The notes beneath the pieces were generated by a model. That model was given only the letters and a program-made list of their open reading frames with translations, was not told the DNA's origin and made no database searches. From DATJFH01 sp035495815 (GTDB lineage: Bacteria > Acidobacteriota > Terriglobia > Bryobacterales > Bryobacteraceae), in assembly GCA_035495815.1 (NCBI GenBank), contig DATJFH010000213.1:1-44392 (forward strand): DNA of 44,392 bases. Direction: 5' to 3'. How positions within the stretch are numbered: position 1 is the first letter of the stretch; the number at the start of each line of letters is the position of its first letter. Shown in pieces: positions 16,419 to 24,987 of this stretch. Position numbers and translations under genes: made by a program.

Positions 16419-16835
16419 ATGAAAACGAATTTAAGAAGCATCGCCACCGTTATTGGCCTGACCGCGGTAATGGGCGGCGCCCATCTGATCGCCGAATCGC
16501 CTACCCGAAGCAAGGCCGAGATTCCGTTCGATTTTCAGGTCAACCGCAAGACAAGGCTCCCGGCCGGAGAATACACGGTCCGGTACATGCGGGACATCAG
16601 GGCGCTGACCTTCACCAGCGAAGCCACCGGCAAAACGGCGCTGGTGCTGGCCCATCAGTTCAGGTCCGGGCTGAAAATGGATCCGAAACTGGTTTTCCAG
16701 TTCGACGGTGAAACCTACCGGCTGCACGAAGTCTGGTTCGCCGGAGTGGACGGGGGATTCGGCCCGCTGAAGTCGACGCGGGATTCGGTGAGCAAAGAGC
16801 GCGGCATGCTGGCGACCGTACGGATGGGCCGGTAG
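16419..16835 (+). CDS. Small secreted protein of an acidobacterial family
   Basis: A 138-residue exported protein of unknown function. A signal peptide (residues 1-25, with IATVIGLTAVMGGAHL as the hydrophobic core) precedes a short beta-rich domain with the hallmark IPFDFQVNRKTRLPAGEYTV at about 34-53. Proteins with this 'FxFxVxxKxLPAGxYxV' opening are abundant in acidobacteria and usually have no assigned role. The start is firm: AAGGAGAACGAG ends at the ATG. It forms a single-gene unit closed by a strong hairpin at 16859-16881. Confidence 0.82.
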   Translation: MKTNLRSIATVIGLTAVMGGAHLIAESPTRSKAEIPFDFQVNRKTRLPAGEYTVRYMRDIRALTFTSEATGKTALVLAHQFRSGLKMDPKLVFQFDGETYRLHEVWFAGVDGGFGPLKSTRDSVSKERGMLATVRMGR

Positions 16836-16858
16836 GCGTTGGCAAGCGGAGTAGTCGG

Positions 16859-16893
16859 GGGCGGACCCGCCGGGTCCGCCCTCTTGATTTTGG
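16859..16893. terminator. Intrinsic terminator-like hairpin between convergent genes
   Basis: GGGCGGACCC (16859-16868) and GGGTCCGCCC (16872-16881) form a perfect 10-bp stem with a 3-base GCC loop. The right side is followed by TCTTGATTTT, a weak T-tract. It lies between the stop of the secreted-protein gene and the stop of the sigma54 activator gene and could serve both strands. Confidence 0.7.
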
Positions 16894-16909
16894 GTTTCGC
16901 GCTCACCTT

Positions 16910-18826
16910 CTAGGACGGTCTGCCGGGTCCGGATCTTCCGGCCCGCTTCAAGGTGGCTCTCAGGTCCAGAGACCGGATCAGCCGGTGCACGTAGTTGGGA
17001 TGCAAACCGAGCAGGCGCGCGGCGCGCTCGTGGTCGTAATCAGCCTGGTCGAAAGCCTTCAGCACCACCTGCCGCTTGGCCGCGTCGAGCGCTTCATCGT
17101 AGAGGGTCGCCGAAACTTCCTCCGGCCTCGATCCCTCACGGATGTTCTCGGGCAAGTCCTCCGGCAGAATCGTTTCACTCGATCCCAGCACCACCGCGCG
17201 CTCCATCGTGTTTTCCAGTTCCCGCACGTTGCCCGGCCAGGAGTAGCTCTGCAGGTAGGCCCGGGCGGCGGGTGAGATTCCCGCCACCGGGCGTCCGCAG
17301 CGGGCGGCGAAGCGCCGCGCGAAATGATTGGCCAGCGGAAGGATGTCCTCGACGCGCTCCCGCAGCGGCGGGCTCTGCAGCGTCACCACGTTCAAGCGGT
17401 AATACAGGTCCTGCCGGAAATTCTTCCGGCGGACTTCCTCCGCCAGATCCCGGTTGGTGGCGGCGACCACGCGGATGTCCAGCTTTACCGTCTGAGTCCC
17501 GCCGACCCGCTCCATCTGGCGCTCCTGCAGCACGCGCAGCAGCTTGGCTTGCAGCGCCGGGGCCATTTCGCCGATCTCGTCCAGAAACACGGTGCCTCCG
17601 GCGGCCGCCTCCAGCTTTCCCTTTTTTTGCGAAAGCGCGCCGGTAAAAGCGCCCTTTTCGTGTCCGAACAGCTCGCTTTCGAGCAGCGTCTCGGTCAGCG
17701 CGGCGCAGTTGATGGCCACGAAGGGTCCGCGGGCGCGCGGGCTTTGCCGGTGAATCGCCCGCGCCAGCAGTTCCTTGCCCGTGCCGCTCTCCCCCAGGAG
17801 GAGAACCGTGGAGGCCGAAGGCGCGACTTTGGCCAGCATCCGCTGCATCTCGATCAACTTCGGACTCGATCCGACCATTTCGAGCGACGGCTTGATTTCC
17901 TCCTCCAACAGCTCATTAGCCCGCTTCAGCCACTCCACATAGGACGCATTTTCCCAGGCCACCGAGGCCATTCCCGCCACCGCTCCCAGGCACTGCATGT
18001 GGTGCTCGTCGAAGCGGCGCAGCGGGTCCGCCGTCTGGAGGTAGATCACGGCCGTCACTTCATCCCGCACGACCAGCGGCGCGGCCAGCAGAGACCGCGC
18101 GCTTTGGCCTTCCGGGCTGCCGTCTCCGTCGATTTCAGCATCGGCTCCCTCGCCAATCCAGAGAACGGTACGGCGCTCCACGACGCGCCGCACCACTGTT
18201 CGGCTGGGCTTCAGGGACGCGCCGGAATCATTTTGCAGCACCAGGGAAAACGGCCGGGCCGGATCTCCTTCGTCCAGCAGGACGGCAGCCGACTCCGCCG
18301 GAAAGATCTCCAGCAGCAATCCCAGCAGCAGCCGCGCCAGGATCTCGCGGGCCGGCTGGTCCCGGGCGTCGTGCAGGCCGCGGATCGAGTGCAGCATCGT
18401 GCTTACCCGCAGCAAGCCCCGCAGATCCGAAGCGGTCCTCGGATCGGGCGGAAGATCCTGCGTCGCGGCGGACAGATAGAGGGACTCCTCGGGCTTCAGC
18501 TCCGCGCCTTCGGAAACCGCGAGGAGAAATTTCGAGGCGCCGACCGAGATCTCGTCCCCCGGCGCGATCTCCGCTTCCGTCACCACGGCCCCGTTGACGA
18601 AGATGCCGTTGCGGCTTCCGAGGTCACGCACCGTGCAGCGGTTCCCGTCCCGCAGAATCTCGCAATGCCTGCGCGAGACGGCATTTTCATCCAGCCAGAT
18701 CTGGCTGTCCGGCTCGCGCCCTACGGCGTGCGTCCCTTCCGGCAGCGCGAACGACGCTCCGCGCCAGGGTCCGGCGATGGCGATCAATCGCCACAGGCGG
18801 GCGCCGGTCGTAGACGGCCGATTCAT
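16910..18826 (-). CDS. FHA-GAF sigma54-dependent transcriptional activator
   Basis: A 638-residue bacterial enhancer-binding protein. Residues 12-100 form an FHA domain (GRE 36-38, SRRH 51-54, NGIFVNG 73-79) that reads phosphothreonine signals. A GAF domain follows (about 140-300). The AAA+ domain has Walker A GESGTGKE (345-352), the sigma54-contact loop GAFTGA (392-397) and Walker B GTVFLDEIGE (411-420). A Fis-type HTH lies near 585-615 (RAARLLGLHPNYVHRLI). There is no phospho-receiver domain, so input is probably from a Ser/Thr kinase plus a GAF ligand. The ATG 18826 overlaps the stop of the TIGR03790 gene (ATGA); the longer frame to 19075 is spurious. Confidence 0.93.
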   Translation of the reverse strand: MNRPSTTGARLWRLIAIAGPWRGASFALPEGTHAVGREPDSQIWLDENAVSRRHCEILRDGNRCTVRDLGSRNGIFVNGAVVTEAEIAPGDEISVGASKFLLAVSEGAELKPEESLYLSAATQDLPPDPRTASDLRGLLRVSTMLHSIRGLHDARDQPAREILARLLLGLLLEIFPAESAAVLLDEGDPARPFSLVLQNDSGASLKPSRTVVRRVVERRTVLWIGEGADAEIDGDGSPEGQSARSLLAAPLVVRDEVTAVIYLQTADPLRRFDEHHMQCLGAVAGMASVAWENASYVEWLKRANELLEEEIKPSLEMVGSSPKLIEMQRMLAKVAPSASTVLLLGESGTGKELLARAIHRQSPRARGPFVAINCAALTETLLESELFGHEKGAFTGALSQKKGKLEAAAGGTVFLDEIGEMAPALQAKLLRVLQERQMERVGGTQTVKLDIRVVAATNRDLAEEVRRKNFRQDLYYRLNVVTLQSPPLRERVEDILPLANHFARRFAARCGRPVAGISPAARAYLQSYSWPGNVRELENTMERAVVLGSSETILPEDLPENIREGSRPEEVSATLYDEALDAAKRQVVLKAFDQADYDHERAARLLGLHPNYVHRLIRSLDLRATLKRAGRSGPGRPS

Positions 18827-19923
18827 CGCTTTACAAGCCGGCAGAGCGGATCGCCCACTACGATGTTCTGCCAGCTCAGACCGCGGATGGAGAGGTAATA
18901 ACTCTCCGCGAGGTTGCGGCCGGAGGCATAGGCGGGCAACAGCAGGTCGGGCCTCGGGGTGGTGGCCAGGTAGGGCTCGGAAACATGGCCGGTGGACGCC
19001 GTTGCGCCCTCGTGGATGTAATCGGCGGTCAGCGACTGGGGAGATCCGGCGAAGAAATGGGCGGCGTCCTGCCACGTGGTCAGCGTCCAGTTGTCGGGGG
19101 GACGCTGGAAGGTCCGGCTGTTGCTGGAGACGTACTCGGTCGCCACCGCGCCGGGAAGCCAGCCGAATCCGAGGAAGCGCCGCTTCCGGTTGTCGTCGTT
19201 CGACCCCCAGGCCGCGTAGCCGATCACATCCCTCTGGTCATAGAGCGGCTTCGAAGTGGTATCGAGGACAACGCGATCCGCCGGGAGCGCCCTGGCGGCG
19301 GCGCGAAGCCAGTCGTTGCCCGGTTGATTGTCGTTGGCGTTCAGATCGATTACGAACTTGCCGCGGTCGGCCGCGCTGAGCGAACGGTCGATCATGCGCT
19401 TGACGTCGTCGAAATCGTATCCGGCGAGGCGCGTGACCAGGTAGATGGGAAAGCGCGGATGCTCGAACTTGTCGCCGAGCTTCCCGAAGAGCGGATTGGG
19501 GACCAGCCCCTCGAGCTGGAATTTCCGGCCGTGCATCTTTCCGTACAGTAAAGTCAGCTCGGAGTCCACAGCGGCAATGGTGGTCTGCAGTCCGGCGCGC
19601 TCGCCGTCCACGCGAAGCGGCAGCCCGAGTGTCGTCACAATATAAAGGATTTTATCTCCCATGCCGGGGGCGGCCAGGCAGGCGGCGATGGGCGCTTCGA
19701 TCGTGTCCTGGTACACCTTGCGCGGAATCTCCTCGTCGATGACCGCTTTCACGTGACAGACATTCCTTCCGGGGACGCTTCGCCGGGGGACGTAGTATTC
19801 GGCGATACGCCGCGAGAACATCGACGAGTCGTTCACCACGACGAGCACGTTGGCGCCGGTCTGTCCGGGAAGAAGCGGAGTCCCGCAAAACAGCGCGAGG
19901 ATGATCAGCGCTCCCGGCTTCAC
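18823..19923 (-). CDS. TIGR03790-family exported protein
   Basis: A 366-residue protein with a signal peptide (LIILALFCGTPLLPGQ) and the pattern of the TIGR03790 family: NVLVVVNDSSMFSRRIAEYY near the N-terminus, ILYIVTTLGLPLRV, YLVTRLAGYDFDDVKRMIDR, and a C-terminal RGLSWQNIVVGDPLCR. The family has no assigned function and is found in acidobacteria, myxobacteria and planctomycetes. The start is GTG 19923, overlapping the cytochrome stop (GTGA). It is sandwiched between a cytochrome c and a sigma54 activator in a three-gene operon with 4-base overlaps, so the three were probably selected to be made together. Confidence 0.85.
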   Translation of the reverse strand: MKPGALIILALFCGTPLLPGQTGANVLVVVNDSSMFSRRIAEYYVPRRSVPGRNVCHVKAVIDEEIPRKVYQDTIEAPIAACLAAPGMGDKILYIVTTLGLPLRVDGERAGLQTTIAAVDSELTLLYGKMHGRKFQLEGLVPNPLFGKLGDKFEHPRFPIYLVTRLAGYDFDDVKRMIDRSLSAADRGKFVIDLNANDNQPGNDWLRAAARALPADRVVLDTTSKPLYDQRDVIGYAAWGSNDDNRKRRFLGFGWLPGAVATEYVSSNSRTFQRPPDNWTLTTWQDAAHFFAGSPQSLTADYIHEGATASTGHVSEPYLATTPRPDLLLPAYASGRNLAESYYLSIRGLSWQNIVVGDPLCRLVKR

Positions 19924-20327
19924 TGCAGGGTCTTGAGATACTCGACGATGGCTTCGGCGTCGTCCTGCGAAACCTTGTAAACGGGCATGGGCGCGCCCGG
20001 AGGCTTTCCACCGGGGCTGAGACCGGTCACCAGGAATCGGATCAGGGCCGGTTCGCCCCACTTCTGCCACAGACGGCCCGCGCGCGTGATGTCGGGAGCC
20101 GTCTTGTGCCACCCTTTGATCGGTTCGATGGGCTGGAAGAGCAGCACCGAACCTTTCATCCATTTCTCCTTGTCGAACACGCCGTCGGGCGACCGGGGAG
20201 TATGACATTCCTGGCACCGTCCTACTTCCTCCACCAGGTACTTACCGCGAGCAACCTTGGCTGGTTGCGCCCAGCCCTGGAAGGCTACGAGGCAGGTGGT
20301 AACAACCATCCGTCCGCAGAGACTCAT
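19920..20327 (-). CDS. Exported mono-haem cytochrome c
   Basis: A 135-residue c-type cytochrome for electron transfer outside the cytoplasmic membrane. The signal peptide (residues 1-20, MVVTTCLVAFQGWA core) is followed by the haem site C38-QE-C41-H42 (RCQECHTPRS). The likely axial methionine is in GAPMPVYKVS, and the C-terminal helix AEAIVEYLKTL is typical of class I cytochromes. The start is ATG 20327 (in-frame alternative ATG 20309); a longer frame to 20477 lacks coding character. A TACTAT hexamer lies 8 bases before the ATG, suggesting a leaderless transcript. It is the first gene of the operon with the TIGR03790 protein and the FHA activator. Confidence 0.85.
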   Translation of the reverse strand: MSLCGRMVVTTCLVAFQGWAQPAKVARGKYLVEEVGRCQECHTPRSPDGVFDKEKWMKGSVLLFQPIEPIKGWHKTAPDITRAGRLWQKWGEPALIRFLVTGLSPGGKPPGAPMPVYKVSQDDAEAIVEYLKTLQ

Positions 20328-20430
20328 AGGAGTTAATAGTACTACGCCGGCTGCGAAACCGAGGCGCCGGCGGCCCCGGCTGTGTAGGGCGGCGCAAAGT
20401 CGCAAGCTCGAGTCGCTACAATGGAAAGTC

Positions 20431-21357
20431 TTGATCCTGACCCTTACCGTCAATCCTGCCATCGACCATAACGTCACCGCGGACCGGCTGGTGTTCGAAG
20501 ACCGCGCCTACATTCTGTCCACCGACGAATCGGCCGGCGGTAGGGGAATCAACGCCGCCCGGGTGATTCACGCGTTCGGCGGCAAAACACTGGCGATTCT
20601 GACATCCGGGGGCAAAACCGGGGCCCGCCTCGAGGGCCTGCTTCGCGCGCTGGGTTTCCCCGTGCAAATCGCTCCCATTCGCAGGGAAATCCGCACCAAT
20701 CTCACCATCACCGACAAGCAGGGACTGACCGTCAAGCTGAACGAAGCCGGCCCCCGCATCGACCCGCCGGAGCTGGACGGGCTGGAGAAAATCACGATGG
20801 CCCAGCTCGAGAACGCCAGCTGGCTGATGCTCTGCGGAAGCCTCCCGCCGGGCGTTCCCGGCGATTTCTACGGGCGCCTGATCGTGGCCGCGCGGCGCAG
20901 GAAGGTTCGCACCCTGCTCGATACCGACGGCGAGGCGCTGCGGTCCGGCATCGCGGCCAAACCGACGGTCCTGCATGCGAATCAGGAGGAGGCCGAGCGG
21001 CTGCTGAACAAGGCCATGTTGACGCGCGCGCACTTTCTGGAGGCCGCGGGCAAACTTCAGGAGCTGGGAGCGGGTTCGGTGGTGCTGTCTCTCGGGAGCC
21101 GGGGCGCTATCGGGGTAAACGCCGGGTCGCGCCTGGAAGCCCTGCCCCCGCGGGTGGAGGCGTTATGCCCGATTGGCGCGGGCGACGCCCTGGCGGCCGC
21201 CTTCACGTGGGCCATGTCGAAGCGCGGCTCGTTCGAGGAGGCGCTGCGCTGGGGCGTCGCCGCCGGGACCGCGTGCGCCCAGCTGCCGGGCGTCAGCTTT
21301 CCCAGCCTGCGCCAGACCGAGCAGGTGTACGCGCAGGTGGAAGTTCGCGCTACGTGA
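20431..21357 (+). CDS. 1-phosphofructokinase-type PfkB sugar kinase
   Basis: A 308-residue cytoplasmic sugar-phosphate kinase of the FruK/LacC subgroup (ATP-dependent phosphorylation of fructose-1-P or tagatose-6-P). Family marks are ILTLTVNPAIDHNV at the N-terminus, SAGGRGINAARVIHAFGG for sugar binding, and PIGAGDALAAAFTWAM with the catalytic Asp of GAGD. The start is not firm: TTG 20431 begins the family's first strand; GGAAAG is only two bases before it, and TACAAT at 20417-20422 is spaced as for a leaderless start. The stop overlaps the murJ GTG. No PTS genes accompany it, so the physiological substrate is uncertain. Confidence 0.85.
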   Translation: MILTLTVNPAIDHNVTADRLVFEDRAYILSTDESAGGRGINAARVIHAFGGKTLAILTSGGKTGARLEGLLRALGFPVQIAPIRREIRTNLTITDKQGLTVKLNEAGPRIDPPELDGLEKITMAQLENASWLMLCGSLPPGVPGDFYGRLIVAARRRKVRTLLDTDGEALRSGIAAKPTVLHANQEEAERLLNKAMLTRAHFLEAAGKLQELGAGSVVLSLGSRGAIGVNAGSRLEALPPRVEALCPIGAGDALAAAFTWAMSKRGSFEEALRWGVAAGTACAQLPGVSFPSLRQTEQVYAQVEVRAT

Positions 21358-23003
21358 CACCCGATTCCGAGCGGCACAGCAGCGTGGTTCGGTCGGCCGG
21401 CGTGGTCTCGGCCGGGGTGATGTTGAGCCGCCTCACCGGGCTGGCGCGGGAGATCGCATTCGCGCGGCTGTTCGGCGCTTCCGCCGTCAACGACGCCTTC
21501 ACCATCGGCGTCCGCATCCCCAATCTGACCCGGGACCTGTTCGCCGAAGGGGCCCTCTCCTCGGCCTTCGTCCCTACGTTCACCAGCTACCTGGCCACGC
21601 GCGGGAAGCGGGAAGCGGCGCATTTATCGAACCTGGTGGCGACCGCGGTCATTCTCGTCGTGGGGGCGATCTGCGTGGCCGGCATGATCTGGAGCCCGCA
21701 GCTGGTGCGCCTGTTCGCGGGAAAATTCGCGGAAGTGCCCGGCAAGTTCGAGTTGGCGGTGAGGCTGACCCGCATCATGTTCCCGTTCCTGCTGCTGGTG
21801 GCGCTGGCGGCGCAGGCCATGGGCGTCCTGAACGCCAGCGGACGGTTCGGCATGCCCGCGCTGGCGTCCAGTTTTTTCAACGTGGGCTCGCTGGCCTTCG
21901 GTCTGGCGGCCGGCTACTGGGCGGGGCCCCGGCTGGGCTTCGCGCCCATCGAAGGCATGGCGTACGGCTTCGTCTTCGGAGGCGCGCTCCAGTTGTTCTG
22001 CCAGATCCCCGGGCTGGCGCGCTGCGGCTTCGTCTTCCGGCCCGCCATCGACTGGCGGCATCCGGGGCTGCGTCACATTTTCGCTCTGATGGGTCCGGCC
22101 GTGCTCGGCAACGCGGCCGTGCAGGTGAACGTGCTGGTGAACACCTCGTTCGCGGCCGGCATCACGGATGCGAGCGGGCAGGTGATGAACGGACCGGTGA
22201 GCTGGCTGCTGTATGCGTTCCGCTTCATGCAGCTCCCGCTGGGCCTGTTCGGCGTGGCCATCGCTTCGGCCACGCTGCCGGCGATCTCGCGCAGCGCCGC
22301 CGTGGGGAACACCGACGAATTCCGCCGCACTCTGAGCCGCTCGCTGGGACTGGTCTTTCTGCTCACCGTTCCCTCGTCGGTAGGCCTGGCCGCGCTCGGC
22401 GAGCCGCTCATCGCCGCCATCTACCAGGGCGGCGCATTCCGTCTCTCCGACACGCGGCAGACCGCGCTGGCGCTGGCCTGCTATTCCATCGGACTGGCCG
22501 GTTACGCCGCCGTCAAGGTGCTCGCTCCCGCCTTCTATGCGCTGCATGACGCCCGCACCCCGATGACGGTGAGCGTGATCTCGATCGCCATCAATTATTT
22601 CGCCGCCTCCACCATGATCAAGGTGGCCGGCCTGGGGCACGCCGGGCTGGCCCTGTCCACGTCGATCGTCGCCATCTTCAATTTCCTGGCGCTGCTCTGG
22701 GCGATGCGCGCGCGCGTCAACGGGATTCACGGCCGTGAGCTGCTGTCCACGCTGGTGAAGGTGGCCGCGGCGTCGCTGGCGATGGGCGCCGCCTGCTACG
22801 GATCCAGCCACTGGGTCCGGCAGTGGCTGGGAATCGCACGCTGGGCGCGGCTGGCCGATCTCGCGATTTCCATTTCGCTCGGCGTGGCCGTGTTCTACGC
22901 GGCTGCCCGGGCGCTCAAGGTGGCCGAACTCGAGATGGCCTGGACCGCCGTGGCCGGTCCGCTCGCGCGGCGTCTGCGGATGTCGCGTGATAAGATGGAG
23001 TAA
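21354..23003 (+). CDS. murJ: Lipid II flippase MurJ
   Basis: MurJ moves lipid II across the cytoplasmic membrane for peptidoglycan synthesis. The 549-residue protein has about 14 membrane helices and the MVF/MOP-family start VVSAGVMLSRLTGLAREI, followed by VNDAFTIGVRIPNLTRDLFA, with the conserved arginines of the central cavity. The start is GTG 21354, overlapping the kinase stop (GTGA); the frame is open further upstream but has no coding character there. Three bases after the stop a zinc-ribbon coiled-coil gene begins, so kinase, flippase and coiled-coil protein form one unit. Confidence 0.94.
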   Translation: MTPDSERHSSVVRSAGVVSAGVMLSRLTGLAREIAFARLFGASAVNDAFTIGVRIPNLTRDLFAEGALSSAFVPTFTSYLATRGKREAAHLSNLVATAVILVVGAICVAGMIWSPQLVRLFAGKFAEVPGKFELAVRLTRIMFPFLLLVALAAQAMGVLNASGRFGMPALASSFFNVGSLAFGLAAGYWAGPRLGFAPIEGMAYGFVFGGALQLFCQIPGLARCGFVFRPAIDWRHPGLRHIFALMGPAVLGNAAVQVNVLVNTSFAAGITDASGQVMNGPVSWLLYAFRFMQLPLGLFGVAIASATLPAISRSAAVGNTDEFRRTLSRSLGLVFLLTVPSSVGLAALGEPLIAAIYQGGAFRLSDTRQTALALACYSIGLAGYAAVKVLAPAFYALHDARTPMTVSVISIAINYFAASTMIKVAGLGHAGLALSTSIVAIFNFLALLWAMRARVNGIHGRELLSTLVKVAAASLAMGAACYGSSHWVRQWLGIARWARLADLAISISLGVAVFYAAARALKVAELEMAWTAVAGPLARRLRMSRDKME

Positions 23004-23006
23004 GAA

Positions 23007-23759
23007 ATGCTCCCCGATATAGCCTCAGCCGTACGGCTTCAGGAGTTGGACATCCGCCTGGCCGAGTTAGCCAAGGAAATCGCTTCACTCCCCAAGCACA
23101 TCGCCGAAATTGAAAAGAAGCTGGAGTCTCACCAGCGGAAACTGGAGGCCGACCGCGCCGCCCTCGCCGCCAACCAGAAAGATCGTAAAAAGCTGGAAGG
23201 CGATATTCAGGTTCAGGAGCAGAAGATTTCCAAGCTCAAGGACCAGATGCTCCTGGCCAAGACCAACGATCAATACAAAGCATTCCAGCACGAGATCGGA
23301 TTCTGCGAGCAGGAGATCCGGAAGGCCGAGGACCGGATTCTGGATCTGATGGCCGAATCGGAGGATCTGGACCGCAACGTCAAAGCGGCGGACGCGGCGC
23401 TCAAGCTGGAGAAGGCGCAGGTGGAAGCCGAGAAACAACAGGCCCGCGAGCGCACCGAGGCCGATCAGAGAGCGGTGAACGAGCTCCAGGCCACGAAAAA
23501 ATCCATCGTCGCGGAAATGACTCCCAGCGTCTACAGCAACTACGAGCGGATCCGGAGCCGCAGAGGGGTGGCGGTGGCGGAAGTGGTGGATGGCCGCTGC
23601 ACGGTCTGCCATATCACCGTCCGCCCCCAGTACCTGCAGGAGCTGAAGCGCGGCGAGCAGGTGCAGGTCTGCGAAAGCTGCCAGCGCATCCTTTATTACA
23701 ATCCTCCGGAGAGCTTCGACGACGTAGGCGGGCCCAGCGCATCCGCCATGCATACCTGA
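23007..23759 (+). CDS. Coiled-coil protein with C4-type zinc ribbon (DUF164/zf-RING_7)
   Basis: A 250-residue protein. Residues 5-175 form a long helical hairpin/coiled coil rich in E, K, A and Q. Residues 195-235 are a C4 zinc ribbon (CTVCHI ... CESCQRILYY). This architecture is common across bacteria; the role is unproven, with proposals in nucleic-acid or phosphodiester metabolism. The ATG follows the murJ stop by three bases, with GGAGTAAGAA as ribosome binding site. The conserved TNDQYKAFQHEI motif is present at about 86-97. Confidence 0.88.
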   Translation: MLPDIASAVRLQELDIRLAELAKEIASLPKHIAEIEKKLESHQRKLEADRAALAANQKDRKKLEGDIQVQEQKISKLKDQMLLAKTNDQYKAFQHEIGFCEQEIRKAEDRILDLMAESEDLDRNVKAADAALKLEKAQVEAEKQQARERTEADQRAVNELQATKKSIVAEMTPSVYSNYERIRSRRGVAVAEVVDGRCTVCHITVRPQYLQELKRGEQVQVCESCQRILYYNPPESFDDVGGPSASAMHT

Positions 23760-23859
23760 CACGGAGCTTTGAAGCGCTGCTCGTCCGGGAAGCGCCTGTC
23801 TTGAAGCTAATTTAGGGCTCGAATGATCGTTTTCCGGCAGGTCTTCCGCTCCTAGAGGT

Positions 23860-23952
23860 ATGAGCAAAGAAGACAAGACACAAATCTGGGTCTGGCTGAC
23901 AGCGTTCTCCGGATTCTCGGCCGCCTACATTGCCGCCATGATCCGGTTCTAG
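23860..23952 (+). CDS. Possible 30-residue membrane microprotein
   Basis: ATG 23860 opens a 30-codon frame: a charged head (MSKEDKTQ) followed by one hydrophobic helix (IWVWLTAFSGFSAAYIAAMI) and RF. AGAGGT lies directly before the ATG, which is too close for ideal initiation. The charge-then-helix arrangement with W/F at the interface is typical of real single-pass microproteins. There is no protein homology I can name. It lies between the zinc-ribbon gene and a convergent amidohydrolase gene. Confidence 0.45.
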   Translation: MSKEDKTQIWVWLTAFSGFSAAYIAAMIRF

Positions 23953-23963
23953 CATCGAACCGT

Positions 23964-24788
23964 TCACCGCCGCGTGAAAAATATCCCCTCCGCCGTCTTC
24001 CCTAGAATCCACTCACGATCCTGCGGCTGGAGAAAGTCGAGCCGTTCCCGGATCAGGGAAACCGATCCGGCGTAGGTGTGACCCGCCAAAAGCTGGAAGG
24101 GCGAGTCCGACCCCCACATGAGCCGCTGCGGACCGTAGGCGTCCACCAGGCGCCGGATCATCGGCGCCAGATCCAGATAGGGATACCGCTTCCGGCCCAG
24201 TGCGTAAAAAGCGGAAACTTTTACGTGCACCCGCCGGTTCTTCGCCAGTGCGCAGAGCGCGGCGACGTCCGTGTCGCGGATTTCGCCGTCCGCCCCGATG
24301 CGAGCCATATGGTCGATCACGATGTTGGCCTCGGGGTATTGCTCCGCCATGCGCCCCAGCAGGGGCAGCCCGTCCGGGTTGAGAAGCGGGCAGATGGCCA
24401 GCCCGGTCTCGGCCGCGCAACGCCAGGTCGCGGCCATATAGGCGGCGTCGAGCGGAACATTGGGCCCGACGCGGAAGCCGCGAACTCCCAGCTTCGCCAG
24501 GCGCCGCATCTCGGCGGCGGCGCCGGCAGTGTGGTCGATCACCGCAATTCCCGAGAAGGCTCCGGGGTACTCCTTCATGGCGTCGAGCATGTAGGCGTTG
24601 TCGAAACCGTAGAAGCTCATCTGAACCAGGACGATCCGCTCTACCCCGGCGGGGTGCGCCTCGTTGAACAGATGACCCGGGGTGAATGTCACCGGATTTG
24701 CCGCCGCGTCCTTCCGGGCTCCGGACCGCGGGTAGCGCGAGGCGTCCGACGTCCAGACGTGTACATGCGAATCGATGGCAGGTGTCAA
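23964..24788 (-). CDS. Amidohydrolase-2 family protein (TIM-barrel metal hydrolase)
   Basis: A 274-residue enzyme of the amidohydrolase_2/ACMSD-like class, which hydrolyses or decarboxylates cyclic or aromatic carboxylates and lactones. Metal-binding motifs are DSHVHVW at the N-terminus, NIVIDHMAR mid-protein and the late Asp in LMWGSDSPFQ. The start is TTG 24788, with GAGGGGG 7 bases upstream; no ATG fits the first strand. It is a single gene, divergent from the P-type ATPase/SPFH operon 200 bases away. The substrate is unknown. A related protein of the same superfamily lies at 40677-41564. Confidence 0.85.
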   Translation of the reverse strand: MTPAIDSHVHVWTSDASRYPRSGARKDAAANPVTFTPGHLFNEAHPAGVERIVLVQMSFYGFDNAYMLDAMKEYPGAFSGIAVIDHTAGAAAEMRRLAKLGVRGFRVGPNVPLDAAYMAATWRCAAETGLAICPLLNPDGLPLLGRMAEQYPEANIVIDHMARIGADGEIRDTDVAALCALAKNRRVHVKVSAFYALGRKRYPYLDLAPMIRRLVDAYGPQRLMWGSDSPFQLLAGHTYAGSVSLIRERLDFLQPQDREWILGKTAEGIFFTRR

Positions 24789-24954
24789 ATGGCAACCCCC
24801 TCAGAAAATGCCGGCGCCGGGCCGACGCCTTTCAGATTACCGCCGGACACAGCGGAGCCGTCCAGGCTGTCCTATAATGAAAAACTACCTCAGGCTACCG
24901 TGCATTGCGCCGGATCTCCTCATTTGCGGCTCCGGACCGCACGAGACATGCGAA

Positions 24955-24963
24955 TGATACACT
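24955..24963 (+). promoter_or_regulatory. Extended -10 promoter candidate of the ATPase/SPFH operon
   Basis: TGATACACT (TG-N-TACACT) ends 24 bases before the ATG at 24988. A perfect TATAAT also occurs at 24873-24878 further upstream. Neither has a good -35, so which is used cannot be decided by eye. Confidence 0.4.
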
Positions 24964-24987
24964 CTAAGGTTCGCTAAAAAGACCACC

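Noticed and set aside
17324..18898. A 524-codon plus-strand frame opposite the sigma54 activator gene
   Set aside because: It is a shadow of the activator gene, rich in Arg/Gln/His, without domain motifs.
24877..24957. A short frame starting with ATG inside TATAATG before the ATPase operon
   Set aside because: Only 26 codons, no ribosome binding site and no plausible fold; the TATAAT is more simply read as a -10 element.
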